From assembly GCA_029851415.1 (NCBI GenBank), contig CM056742.1, positions 57,352,454 to 57,416,453 on the forward strand: a DNA stretch of 64,000 nucleotides. Reading direction: 5' to 3'. This document shows, one piece after another, positions 54,866 to 64,000 of the stretch. The notes beneath the pieces were generated by a model that was not told the DNA's origin, ran no database searches, and saw only the letters and a list, made by a program, of their open reading frames with translations. Position 1 is the stretch's first letter. Each line of letters opens with the position of its first letter. The position numbers were made by a program, and so were the translations under genes. This DNA comes from Eretmocerus hayati. Lineage: Eukaryota; Arthropoda; Insecta; Hymenoptera; Aphelinidae.

Positions 54866-55698
54866 TGGATAGAGCCAAGAAGATGGTGCTGGTTCCGCAG
54901 GATAAACTACAGAGGCTGGAAACAGCCATGCAAGCCCCCGCCGCTCCGGAACTCGCGATCGAATCAAATTCGGCGCAGACTCCAGGCACTAATCTCACGC
55001 GCTTGGATAAGGAGATGTGTAGTATTCTTGATTCAAACCAGTATGGGACCGACGACGAGAAAATTAAGGAATTTTTACAGACGCTCCAGCGATATCTCTT
55101 CTTCATAGATGAAAAACGAAATCCATCGAGAGGCGCCTCCCATTCTCGGAGGAAACTTGAATTGAGTGCCGACGCTCGATTACAAGATGACGTGATCTTA
55201 GCCAGTGTGCCCAAGATGTATCAGAAGAAAACGGAATTGCTACTTGACTATTTAAAAAATTCAGGCAAGCGTATGGATTGGAACGAGGCTGGCATTGTGA
55301 GCATCGATGGCGAGCCCATACTCATGTCTAACATTGTGGACATAGTGAACGACCTGGCGAGGCCTCGTAAGAAGATCCGGGCGATCAGTAGGCGTGAGTT
55401 TATGCGCGCTCTCCGTGAGATGGGTATACCCCAAGAGTACGTAGGCAACTTGGAATTGTGGAATTCGAAAGATTCATCTTTGCCTGCGAAACGGAAATTG
55501 GAATTCACTCGTGAATACGCCAACTACGACGAGGACGACGACGACGATGAATTTTCTGAAATTCGAAACGAAAGCGGCTCGTTTTCCGATACAGTCGTCC
55601 CGAGGAGCGGCAAGCGCGGTAAGGCGAGGACATTGACGCCCATGCCTTCTCGGAGGGCGAAAATGTCCAGCACCATGTGGGAACATATGAGTTTTTGA
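54862..55698 (+). CDS. Conserved Maverick hypothetical protein, 278 aa
   Basis: Intact. N-terminus MVLVPQDKLQRLETAMQ, probably coiled coil. A central region has LLDYLKNSGKRMDWNEAGIVSIDGEPI. A short acidic run (DEDDDDDEF) and a basic Arg/Ser-rich tail follow. The VPxxKLxRL start and the 'G-x-x-I-x-G' middle recur in arthropod Maverick proteins. Tight four-base overlap with the previous gene (ATGATGG junction) supports co-expression. Function unknown, possibly a scaffold or structural protein. Confidence 0.65.
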   Translation: MMDRAKKMVLVPQDKLQRLETAMQAPAAPELAIESNSAQTPGTNLTRLDKEMCSILDSNQYGTDDEKIKEFLQTLQRYLFFIDEKRNPSRGASHSRRKLELSADARLQDDVILASVPKMYQKKTELLLDYLKNSGKRMDWNEAGIVSIDGEPILMSNIVDIVNDLARPRKKIRAISRREFMRALREMGIPQEYVGNLELWNSKDSSLPAKRKLEFTREYANYDEDDDDDEFSEIRNESGSFSDTVVPRSGKRGKARTLTPMPSRRAKMSSTMWEHMSF

Positions 55699-55811
55699 AC
55701 TGTCCTTCTTCCCCTCTCTTTTTAACAGGACGTTCAGTGGCAGGATGCTGGTGCTCGTGATGCAGATCATGCTTTTCACGAACTTCAGTTTTCCACAAAC
55801 AGTTGTCCAGA

Positions 55812-56597
55812 ATGGTACTGGCAACCAGAGACCTTGATGCTCTCTTAAACCACGCCAGAGAGGTGCGCTTGATTGAATTTAATACACTGTCATCGTTTTA
55901 CTTGGTCATCAGCCAAGACGATTCTCCTTATCATCAGTTGGATTCCGAGATGTGCCGTTTCTACGACCACATAACGATGTGGTATGACGTGGCCTCAGTG
56001 CTAACGAAAAAACTCGACTTCTTTGAGCTGAGGGTGAGGAAGAGCTTTTTATTTTCGGAGAAAATTTTCCGTATGGTTCAAAATATGACCGCAGAGAATT
56101 TAAATATAACGTTATTTTCCAGCCGAGAATGCTCATTGCTGCATACGTTGGATCGAAATGGATCAGATGTGAGGTGTTAAGTGTGACGCGACTGTATTTC
56201 GATTGCCGGTGCATAGACGACGGAGGGCGCATCACCTTGACAACCTACAATCTGATACACGGGGTGTATAAATTGGCGGAGCAGTTTTGTGTCTTACCTC
56301 CAAGAGCCATCCTTTGTGGTTTGGCGTACGTGCTCCCCAAAGTCCAGAGAAGGCCCTTACTGGACTCTAAGTGCTTGTGAATTGTTCAAAGTGATGACGA
56401 GAGGCACAAGTTTGCGAGCGTATTTTGTTGAATGCGGAGAGTATGAAAATTCAGTGTTTGTCGTTCTGTGTGGTGTTGCATCCGAGCGCTCGATGATACA
56501 TATCAATACAATACTCGTTGGTTTTGATATGGCACAGCCGATCAAAAATAATCTTCATCACGAGATATCAATCGATGACGGACCGAGGATCGAATGA
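55812..56597 (+). pseudogene. Extended Tudor-domain protein inside the Maverick, one intron, one frameshift
   Basis: Exon 1 from ATG 55812: VRLIEFNTLSSFYLVISQ, then LDSEMCRFYDH, the N-terminal half of an extended Tudor domain. A GT-AG intron (56034-56122, 89 nt, phase 0, 3' site TTTTCCAG) joins it to exon 2: MLIAAYVGSKWIRCEVL, FDCRCIDDGGRITL and FCVLPPRAILCGLAYVLP, the Tudor core. A one-base shift near 56345 moves the last part (ACELFKVMTRGTSLRAYF, NTILVGFDMAQP) into another frame, ending at 56597. The family binds methylated arginines of PIWI proteins in the piRNA pathway. Here the usual D-Y-G-N cage motif reads D-D-G-G and W-Y-R reads W-I-R, so ligand binding is doubtful. It lies 113 bp after a Maverick gene, same strand. 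A host-gene fragment is the alternative. Confidence 0.78.
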
Positions 56598-57012
56598 TCA
56601 AAAGTGTAACAAAAAAGTGTAACGGAAAGTGTGGATAAATCTCAGAAAATCAAGTGAATCTCTCTCTCTCTCTCTCTTTCTCGCTCATTCGTGTATTCCG
56701 CTTTTCTACCTAATCTTGCTTAAGTCGTGCCGCTGCCGCAGCGTTGCTGGATAGTCACCGCAGGGACGGCGTTCGAGACGTCTAGGGGTGCACCCCGGCT
56801 TGAGCTGTGGACCACGCGGTGATCAGCTGGGGGTCCGCTTGACGTCTCTAGCGCCCGCCGCCGCTGCTGGAGTCTTTGGGGTATGGTAAGAAATAGAGTA
56901 AAAGGAAGAAGAAAAAAGGAAGGTATATGAGTGATGATACTCTCTTTATTATTATTATAACAGTCAGCTCTCTCTCTCCTATTCATGATCATGGTGACAA
57001 ATATTCTGGCGA
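56598..57012. other. Spacer between Tudor gene and PolB
   Basis: CT microsatellite at 56659-56690, then a GC-rich stretch with GCCGCTGCC and GCCGCCGCTGC words around 56730-56875, then poly-purine sequence. No gene. This is where the plus-strand and minus-strand units converge, so both 3' ends should lie here. Confidence 0.5.
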
Positions 57013-60000
57013 TCAGTTTGTCTTATATCCATAGGGTACAGAAAGACTCGGGGTCAGAAATCTTCGCTTCTTGAGAACTCCTTGACATTTTTTGCGCTCG
57101 GTTCGCGTCACAACATCGTGCACCGCAGTGCGTCCTATAACCATATTTTCAACTCCTATGTGGTAGCGTCGAGGACGGGTATTGCCGAGGTTCTCGTCCT
57201 CGTATTCATCGTCTCCAAATAGATCAACGCTCGGAGCGAGTGCGGTATCTACATCGTTTGACAGAGTAGCCTTCTCGACGAGCTTTTTGACCGAATCGAA
57301 ATTTATTTTTCTACTGTTGTCGTAATTCAGGCGAATACCCTCAACTTTGCACTCATCCACGGTCTCTCCGTTGTCATTCACCGTGCGGTGAGCATAAAAT
57401 TTGGGCCCACCGGAAACGAAAATCTTGATTCTCGCGCCAGGACCGTAGCCGGCAAGTTCGTTCGTCAAATCACCGAGAAAATCACCCTCGGGAGGCATGT
57501 ATTGGTCGGGAACGTGGCTAGATGAGACCAGGAAGAGACTGTCAGTATCCATGTAGATACATCGATCACCGAGCTTTTTCACGTACTCGTAGAGCTTGAG
57601 ACGGCCCTGCGCTGTTGTGTACGTGGCGATAACAACGTTTGTGTTTGGGGCCGAGTGCGGAGCGACATTTTCGATCTCTTTGAATGACGCGTAGATGACA
57701 TCTTCGGTCGCTATTTCCAAACGTCCGACCTCTTTGTCAGGATCGCGGGGAAGTGTCAAAAGTTTCGCGGGATCTGTTATCATTCCCGTCTTTATCATAT
57801 TACCGCGCATACCAAATCGGCCTCATAAATTGTTCAAAATTATTTTGGCTGTAGAACGCAGCCCTGGATTCTTTTGAATCTTGTCTTTATCGAGCCGAAT
57901 TCCCTCGCGAATGGAGTATTCTTCGATATATGCGTCTTTATCCACGTCGTCCACGCAATGGTCGGGCCACCCGCTAGCCTCTTGCTTTATTTTCAAAAAT
58001 GTGTTGACATACTCAACAAAGAGACCGCGCGTCTTGCCATTTTGCACCGCTGCATGTGGGTTGTATTGTGTCACCTCGTATTGCCAGATGACGTCTATGC
58101 GGAGGATCTTATAGCCCAAACTCACGGCTTTTTTGAGCTCGCCGGAGATCCACGTACCGTATAGCGCGCGTTCGGAATCTCGGATATGGTCGCATTCGTC
58201 CCTTCTCAATTCCTCACAGCAGGCTCTGCACAGAGGGAACATGAGCCTATTCTGAGCTCTGTACGGTAGCACGGGATGAAACAGGTCCGTGGGGGGTAGA
58301 ACGAGACACTTAACCAGTCCCTCAACTTTCTCGTTAAAATGCTCGAATTGTTCCCCTGTTATTTCGAAGCAGTCTCTGCCCATGTACACTTGCGGATGAC
58401 CGATCGGAAATTTGCCGTATTTACAAACCCATGGGTACAGCGAACACACGTTGTAATACTGAATACTCTCGTCGTCGTCTGTCTCTCGTATCGTTACAAG
58501 ATTACCCGTACGTCCGCCGTAGAACGGGTCGCGCGGATTTATCTTTACTTTTGAGAGACAAGGGTGGGGTAGTTTCATGAATTCTTTGAAGCGTGGATCT
58601 TTTGCGATCGTCTCGTCGAAGTCACACTCCCAGATCTCTACTGATTCGTATCTCCCCGAATTTTTTATTTCGCTCGAAATATTCTTCGTTCTCTCGCGCC
58701 TGGCATCCATTGTCCGTTGATCGTGCAACGTCATTTGACGATTCGCGAAGCAATTTGTGCCCCTGTTTCAGTAACACCCGTGGAATTGATACACGATGTC
58801 TTTCACGTTCAAACCGTTTTGTCTATCGATTTCGTGATCATAATACCCATCGACGCGCAGATTTCTGATGATTCGACGCTCTCGCCCCCTCCCAGCGTGC
58901 AACATCGGGCGCTGCAGCCCATCCTCCTTCTCCCTCCACAGAAGCCACTGCAGAGCTTTCTTGCTCTACTCATCAGCATGCACGTAGCCTCTGCGTGGAA
59001 GAACGCCTATCACTTGGTCGCTCATGAATGAGGTTCGATACGCGTCAAAACATGCACCGGCGATCGTTATCGGCTTCGAAAAGGGACATACGCCCGTGGC
59101 GTCCATGAATATTTCCCGAAACTTGGAACAGGCTTGCCGCAAGACGGTCACATCGCGTTTGCAGTATTCTTCTAACTCGGTATTTGGGCAGAAAGGCAAG
59201 TGGCTCACGCTAGCATACCACGTGTAGAACTCTTCGCGCTTCTCGGGGCTCATTCTACCAGGATCGTGAGCTTCGGGATCGGGGTAACGGCCATCGTTTC
59301 CGCGCTCATCGGTCGGCTCCAGTTTGTGCGGATAAAACCCTTTCGTTTCCGTCAAACCGAACGCTTTGGGTAGTGCAGCCAGTTCCATAGGCATGTGACT
59401 AAGGCTATCTATGAAGCGCAACTTGCCCCACTCTATCATGAGAATCTTACGGCCGTTCATAATGACTTTGGGAGTATCCGTTACTCCTTTCACAAGGCGT
59501 TTCGTTAATTCTTGAAGAACAAATTGACCATCAAATGCTTTTGAGTTATGCGCAACCGCAATAATCTTGTTAAATTTCGTTTTTTCGGCTATGGTTTCAC
59601 CATTAGGATCTGTCTCACCATTCTGTGTGCGCAAAAAAAGATCGAGAAATTGCTCCATCACAGATTCACCGTTTCTCTCGACTATAACATGCCGACGTTT
59701 GCCACATCCACCGCACGTCTCATCCAGATTTTGATTGTTCAAATATCTGCTAGAAGCAAATTGGACAACAGCGAGAACTACCCTATGTCGATAAACACTC
59801 GAACCGTCGGGATTCACGCGGACTAATTTTTCGCTTTCCGTTTCCGTGTCGTAGAACGCATACAAATCATTCTGGCCATCGTTTGGCTGTAGCTTGCGGA
59901 TATAACATTGAGCGTTACTGCTGTATTTGGTTTCACAATTTTCACAATAACGAGCATTACATTCGTGTGTTTTGTCAATAGCTTTGTCCCATCGGTACAT

Positions 60001-61205
60001 GCATTCATTACACCACTGGACATTATCGCATATAGTCTTACGAGCCCTTTTGGTCCGACGAGCGCTATACGATCCAGGCATCTTGTGTTTCAAATAACAA
60101 TCGTGGCTGACAAACGTTCGATTGCAATCTTTACATGGAGTTTTTTGACCGACTGCACACTGCGGCACGCTGTGACAACCCAAACATATTGCCGGACATG
60201 CATTGGAAAACGGCGCACGGTAATTTTTTCTACATCGATAACAGTAGTACTTGGACCTTCTATCACGAGTAACCATTCCTGCAAGATTCAGAATCAAATC
60301 AAAATGGTTTTCACCGTTGTAAAGCACATCAACCCGTTCGCTCCAAAGTTTTGATTCGTCCACGAATTTTTTCCGACCGTCGAACCAAAGCGTCTCTTGG
60401 TTAGCGATACTCGGCTCCATCCACACCACGAGCGCTGCATTATGGACTCTCTGAAGATGCTCTTGAAATTTTTCGAATTCATCGTACCCACAACCGCCCT
60501 GTGGTACGGCAACACCCGCATCGTCGTACAATTTCTGCGCCTCGCGTTTCTGTACACCGCGTACATCTCTGGCAAAATTACCCCATTCTTTGTTTCTCTT
60601 CAAATCTTTTGACTTCTGGCAATTATATTCCAATCCACAAACGATGGCTGTAGGTAAATACAAATCATCGTCCAAGTTTCTGATGTACAATACCGAATGA
60701 TTAGACAGTACTTCGATCTTACCTTTATCACTCGCACCGGCGCCGCGTGGTTCCTGCACTCGCGTTGCAATTAATTCTACAGTGCCATATATGCGAAAAT
60801 CCTCATTACTCTGTGCTATGCTATAGAATAGTGCCCATATATCATGATAGTCAAATCTCGAACTCTCCGAAAGACAAACCACGCCTCACCGTACCGGAAC
60901 GTGATTGAATTCATTGTTATACCTATCCAATCGTTGCTTGCAAAACCATTAGTAATTCTATGATGAATTCCTCTGAGCCCTTCCGCGAGAACTTTGTATG
61001 GACAACCGTCATCGTATATCGATGGTCTGAATCGGAATCTTACTTGCTCTGCAGAAGTACGAAATAGTCTATTGAAACACGGAGCGCTACTTATTATATC
61101 TATATATTGATATTCCATGCCTCCACCACCAGCCTGGATGACAGGGATAACGGGTTGTTGTTGTTGCTCTTGGTGTACTGGCTCTTGTACTTGTTGTTGA
61201 GGCAT
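57013..61205 (-). pseudogene. Maverick protein-primed DNA polymerase B, multiply disabled
   Basis: About 1390 codons, replicative polymerase. The N-terminal part starts at 61205 (Gln-rich, then FRFRPSIYDDGCPYKVL) and shifts frame near 60860. Next come a Cys-rich zinc-ribbon region (60010-60250) and an exonuclease with DTETE (Exo I, near 59850), HNSKAFDGQF (Exo II, near 59540) and YCKRDV (Exo III, near 59155). The polymerase has YYNVCSLYP (motif A, near 58455), motif B around 57823 (STAKIILNN, stop, GRFG) and YMDTDSLF (motif C, near 57550). Motif A has Asn where the metal-binding Asp is expected. Stops: TAG 58966-58968, TGA 58768-58770, TGA 57823-57825, all in the same frame. Otherwise well preserved. 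Confidence 0.92.
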
Positions 61206-61390
61206 TTCCGGTTCATTAGCACCGTCGGCGCGATCGCTCGATCTCTCATTTGAATGTACTGAACGAAAAAAAAACGCAATTGATATACGATCTTGAATGA
61301 TACACGAAAGCTACAGCATCCATGGGAATCTTTTTTAGGGAAGTGCTAAGAGTGATTCAAAAGCCTCAAACTCCTCGTGTTCAATTATGT
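61206..61390. other. PolB upstream region or Maverick end, not resolved
   Basis: No terminal inverted repeat matching 43264-43941 was found. An A-run (about 61264-61273) is present. The Maverick probably ends here or is cut by the BEL element. Confidence 0.35.
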
Positions 61391-61879
61391 GTATAAATCT
61401 GTATATCACAGGCCTCGAGTCGCACGAAGATCGAGGCAGCGAGAGTGACAAAGACAGAGCTATGGTGGACTTCCACCTGATGTCCACATATATTCTATTT
61501 CAACCGTTCGAAGATTTGAAAAGCCAACGTCTCCATGCTCTCGTTGCGACGTTTTCCCGTGTGCTCCGGCACTAAGGGCTGGATCGCCGAGCTGGCCGCA
61601 GCTCATCCAGCTCGCGCAGTCGCCACATTTCGCGCCTCGCGCCGGTGCCGATGTCTTTGTCGCACCCGTTTTCGCCATTATTTGGATTCACTTTATAGTT
61701 CCTCCCAGTGCCGCGACCTCGCGACTTCATCTTTTCACACGTTTTCTCACACTTCTTCAGTGATCAAAGTGCAGTGTTTTAATTAATAACAGTGAGTTAT
61801 AATTTCGTTCTCCCGAACCCGCAATAAATCGCTTCCACTTAAATTATCCGATCGCTCAAGAGCATTGCGCTCAACATTT

Positions 61880-61895
61880 TGGTAGCAGAGCGTGG
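61880..61895 (+). promoter_or_regulatory. Putative primer binding site of the BEL/Pao element
   Basis: TGGTAGCAGAGCGTGG begins three bases after the LTR-like end CAACA. This position and the TGG start fit a tRNA primer site. Confidence 0.6.
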
Positions 61896-63065
61896 ATCTC
61901 TGCAGTGCGGTTCGTGGGAGTGCGGATCGCGGGTGTCCTCTGGGAGGCGACGATAAATTCGTCGTTAGTGTGGTGTGGTGCGCGCATCGGCGGCATCAGA
62001 GCAGCGGTCGTCAGCTGCAGCGAGGCAGCAGCATCACCTGGAGAGAAGCTCCAAAACAGTCTGCACCAGCTCGAGGAGGTCCTCGGAGCAAAGCCAAGCC
62101 GTGAGGAAGCGCTTGCTGGGGTGAGCGACCGGAGCGTCGTGCGGCTGGGTGAGCGCGCCATTTTCCGGTCTCAGCCGTGCTCGGGGAGCACTTTTGGCGG
62201 GCCGGCGGCTATTTCGCTCTCCAGCGGGCAGCGGGGAAGCCATCTTCGTGCTGCAGCTCTGGCGCTTCTTCACACCAACGAAGGTGACGTCATCAATTAT
62301 CGGAGTGTGGGTAAGCCGCGAACGTCAATGCGCGGCTGCTAACGGTGAGTACACCATATAGCTATTATTGCCTCATCCGTCTTCACACGATTTTCGCGGC
62401 TAGATATGCTGCAGGTAGGTGGTATATGCGTGAGTGAACATACGGTTTGATGATCCCAGCGTGCTTGTGTTGTATACCGATTCCATCTCGGTCTCGTATG
62501 AGTATCTCTACGAGTATTTCGCCAAGTATTGCCGCTGTGGAAGTTCACCACGCAAATATCCCTAGTAGGTGCACGGCTTATATTTTTTGAGTTTTTCTTG
62601 ATGCATGACTGCGATGCGATCCAGAGTCGTTGCTACTTAGCTCGACTATCCGCTCAAGTTTCATCGTTTGTGTTTGTTTTTTTTATGTTTTCAACGCCAG
62701 CTTATTTTTTCGGAGCATGCACAGACTTTTTGCGGGCCAAATTTATTTTATTCTCACATCATTGGTGAAAGGAGCACGTGTGGGTGCATGTTAGCACTTA
62801 AAATTTGGAAGCGTTCCAGTGCTCGTTTTATGATTTGGTGGCTGCAGTTTGTACTTTTAGTTGAATTCATTACTCACTCAGTGGAGTGGGAGGAATTTTG
62901 TTCGTCTTGCTCTCGACAAGCTGGTTTTATGGTTTATGTATGTTTTTTTTGTGTTGTTTTAAATAATTGATTGCCGACTGAATCAACGGCATTGCTTTTT
63001 ATTGTTTTGGGCTGGAGCTTGGGTTTTATTTCGATTTTTTGGTTGCTTGATTTTGGGTTCTAAAA
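61896..63065 (+). other. BEL/Pao leader
   Basis: A GC-rich first half and a T-rich second half. A strong donor AACG/GTGAGTAC at 62344 suggests that part of the leader may be an intron. No conserved coding frame. Confidence 0.45.
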
Positions 63066-64000
63066 ATGTTCTCCTCGAATAATAGCCAGTCCAAACCATC
63101 GGATAGCAATAGTGAACCTTCAGAAGACGCAACAACAGCGCAGACGGTCCAGCTATCCGCCGAGGATCAAGCGCGGAAAGATGAGGGTCTGGAGTTGATC
63201 AGGGATCAGCTCGATGTGGGAGGGATGATTCACTTTTTTATCACTAATACCTTCGCTAGGCAAAGCGCCGAGGATATGACAGCGGCATTTGCAGAATCAA
63301 GCCTTCAGCTCCTTGAGGACAATTGGAAAGAATTCCATGACCGGCATAAGCAACTTAGAGCATTCGCGCAACTTCTTGAAGAAGACAAATATTACAAGTC
63401 GTCTTGCTATGTTACGGTTTAACAAGATGATGTTGATGCACGCGCGCAATTTTCCGTATTCACTCAGTCGACAATGAATATGTCAGGTCATAACCTCGGC
63501 CAGAGTATTGGTGCTATGTCCGGTGACTTGCTGTCTCAAAATTTTTTCCGAGCTTCAGCTTCACTGAATCAAGTTCCTCAGATAGATCCCCCCAAATTCT
63601 CGGGAAAACAATGCGATTGGGAATCGTTCAAGCAGCAATTCAAAGCGGTGATTTTAGATAAACCTTTTTCAAATATTGAGAAACTTACTTATTTGCTCAA
63701 ATCGGTTCAAGGAGCAGCCGCTCGCACTCTTGCGAGCGTAAGAGTAAAAGATACGAGTCTGGAGGTTGCGTGGGATAGACTTTGTCGTCGGTACGATAAC
63801 CCTCGTCTTCGCCTGTTCTTACATTTGGAGGCTTTGATTAACCTCAAACAGGTAAAGGGTAAAAATGCGCAGGAACTCGGTGATTTGTTGAATCAAGCCG
63901 AGGAAGAAATACAAGGTCTGCGTGATTTAGATTGTCCGACGGATAATTGGGATTGCTGGTTTGTTCACTGTATTTGTCGTCAATTAGATGTGTCTACTAG
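63066..64000 (+). pseudogene. gag: BEL/Pao gag (DUF1759), partial, one in-frame stop
   Basis: ATG 63066 opens a polar N-terminal region (residues 1-118). It is broken by TAA 63420-63422 and then continues in the same frame to the window end. The downstream part has PPKFSGKQCDWESFKQQF, then KLTYLLKSVQGAAARTL and AWDRLCRRYDNPRL, the DUF1759 signature of Pao-type gag. It would assemble the retrotransposon particle. Incomplete at the window edge. A sequencing error at the stop cannot be excluded. Confidence 0.88.

Larger units (their letters stand above)
43942..61300. mobile_element. Maverick/Polinton, decayed and interrupted
   Basis: Carries the hallmark set: protein-primed PolB, retroviral-type integrase with chromodomain, packaging ATPase, adenain-like protease, double-jelly-roll-type major capsid, penton-like capsid and a basic core protein. 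Without the LTR insertion 48876-53809 it is about 12.4 kb, shorter than typical 15-20 kb elements because the integrase and ATPase N-termini are gone and the ends are unclear. The right end seems lost under a BEL/Pao element. Most genes are broken by stops or frameshifts, while major capsid and core are intact. Confidence 0.9.
61390..64000 (+). mobile_element. BEL/Pao LTR retrotransposon, 5' part
   Basis: LTR-like sequence ends in ...GCTCAACA at 61876. TGGTAGCAGAGCGTGG (61880-61895) follows as a primer-site-like string, then a leader of about 1.2 kb, then gag from 63066. AATAAA lies at 61813 in the R/U5-like part. The LTR start is not fixed. A TGTGTATAAATC at about 61389 is a candidate. The element runs off the window, so its 3' LTR cannot be compared. 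Confidence 0.75.

Noticed and set aside
1..64000. CRISPR arrays, bacterial operons, riboswitches, rRNA genes
   Set aside because: No regularly spaced repeat-spacer arrays, no Shine-Dalgarno-linked gene strings, no rRNA-like blocks. Content and introns are eukaryotic.

Overview
The window is animal nuclear DNA, almost certainly arthropod and probably insect. Coding segments are short and split by 47-94 nt GT-AG introns. Nearly everything else is transposable-element sequence of animal types: Ty3/gypsy and BEL/Pao LTR elements, CR1/Jockey-like LINEs whose ORF1 has a PHD-like finger, hAT and mariner-like DNA elements, large palindromic foldback elements, and a Maverick/Polinton. Species cannot be read from the sequence. 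A hymenopteran-like host is a guess from the general look of the Maverick proteins.

Region 1 (1-12.3 kb) is one decayed Ty3/gypsy element on the minus strand: putative 5' LTR 10863-12328, primer site 10843-10859, gag start 8447, gag-pol down to about 669. It has been opened by two later insertions. One is a 2.1 kb palindrome (8638-10728) in the leader. The other is a 4.5 kb hAT-type element (3510-8042, exact 8-bp target duplication) inside gag, which itself carries a small TA-flanked element (6748-7324).

Region 2 (12.3-18.6 kb) holds what looks like a complete, unrecognised five-exon gene on the minus strand (12882-13908), with a TATA box, four GT-AG introns that keep one reading frame, a membrane segment and AATAAA. 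After it come a miRNA-like hairpin, two palindromic elements and a fragment related to the LTR element of region 5.

Region 3 (19.8-30 kb) is a stack of minus-strand LINEs. The best (23538-28.09 kb) has ORF1 and ORF2 in the same frame, separated by a single TGA. Region 4 (30-43.9 kb) is sparse: relics of a TNP2-type transposase gene and of a second gypsy RT, a 959-bp TIR element, and an inverted copy of the repeat found at the start of the window.

Region 5 (43.9-61.3 kb) is a Maverick/Polinton. Minus strand: adenain-like protease, DIQ-type protein, major capsid, basic core protein, penton-like capsid protein and integrase. Plus strand: packaging ATPase, two conserved hypotheticals and a spliced extended-Tudor-domain gene. 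Minus strand again: protein-primed PolB. The Tudor gene is the most interesting item, because Tudor proteins belong to the piRNA machinery that silences transposons. The Maverick is dead, with many stops, frameshifts and a PolB motif A Asp replaced by Asn. A 4934-bp LTR-flanked element (two 351-bp LTRs, AGTA target duplication) sits inside its integrase gene and carries unrecognised ORFs instead of gag-pol. Region 6 (about 61.4-64 kb) is the 5' end of a BEL/Pao retrotransposon that runs off the window.

If the Maverick was once active, its parts fit together as a virus-like element: PolB copies the DNA, ATPase, capsid and core proteins with the protease build a particle, the integrase inserts the genome, and the Tudor protein may have acted against or with host small-RNA silencing. 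That last role is inference.
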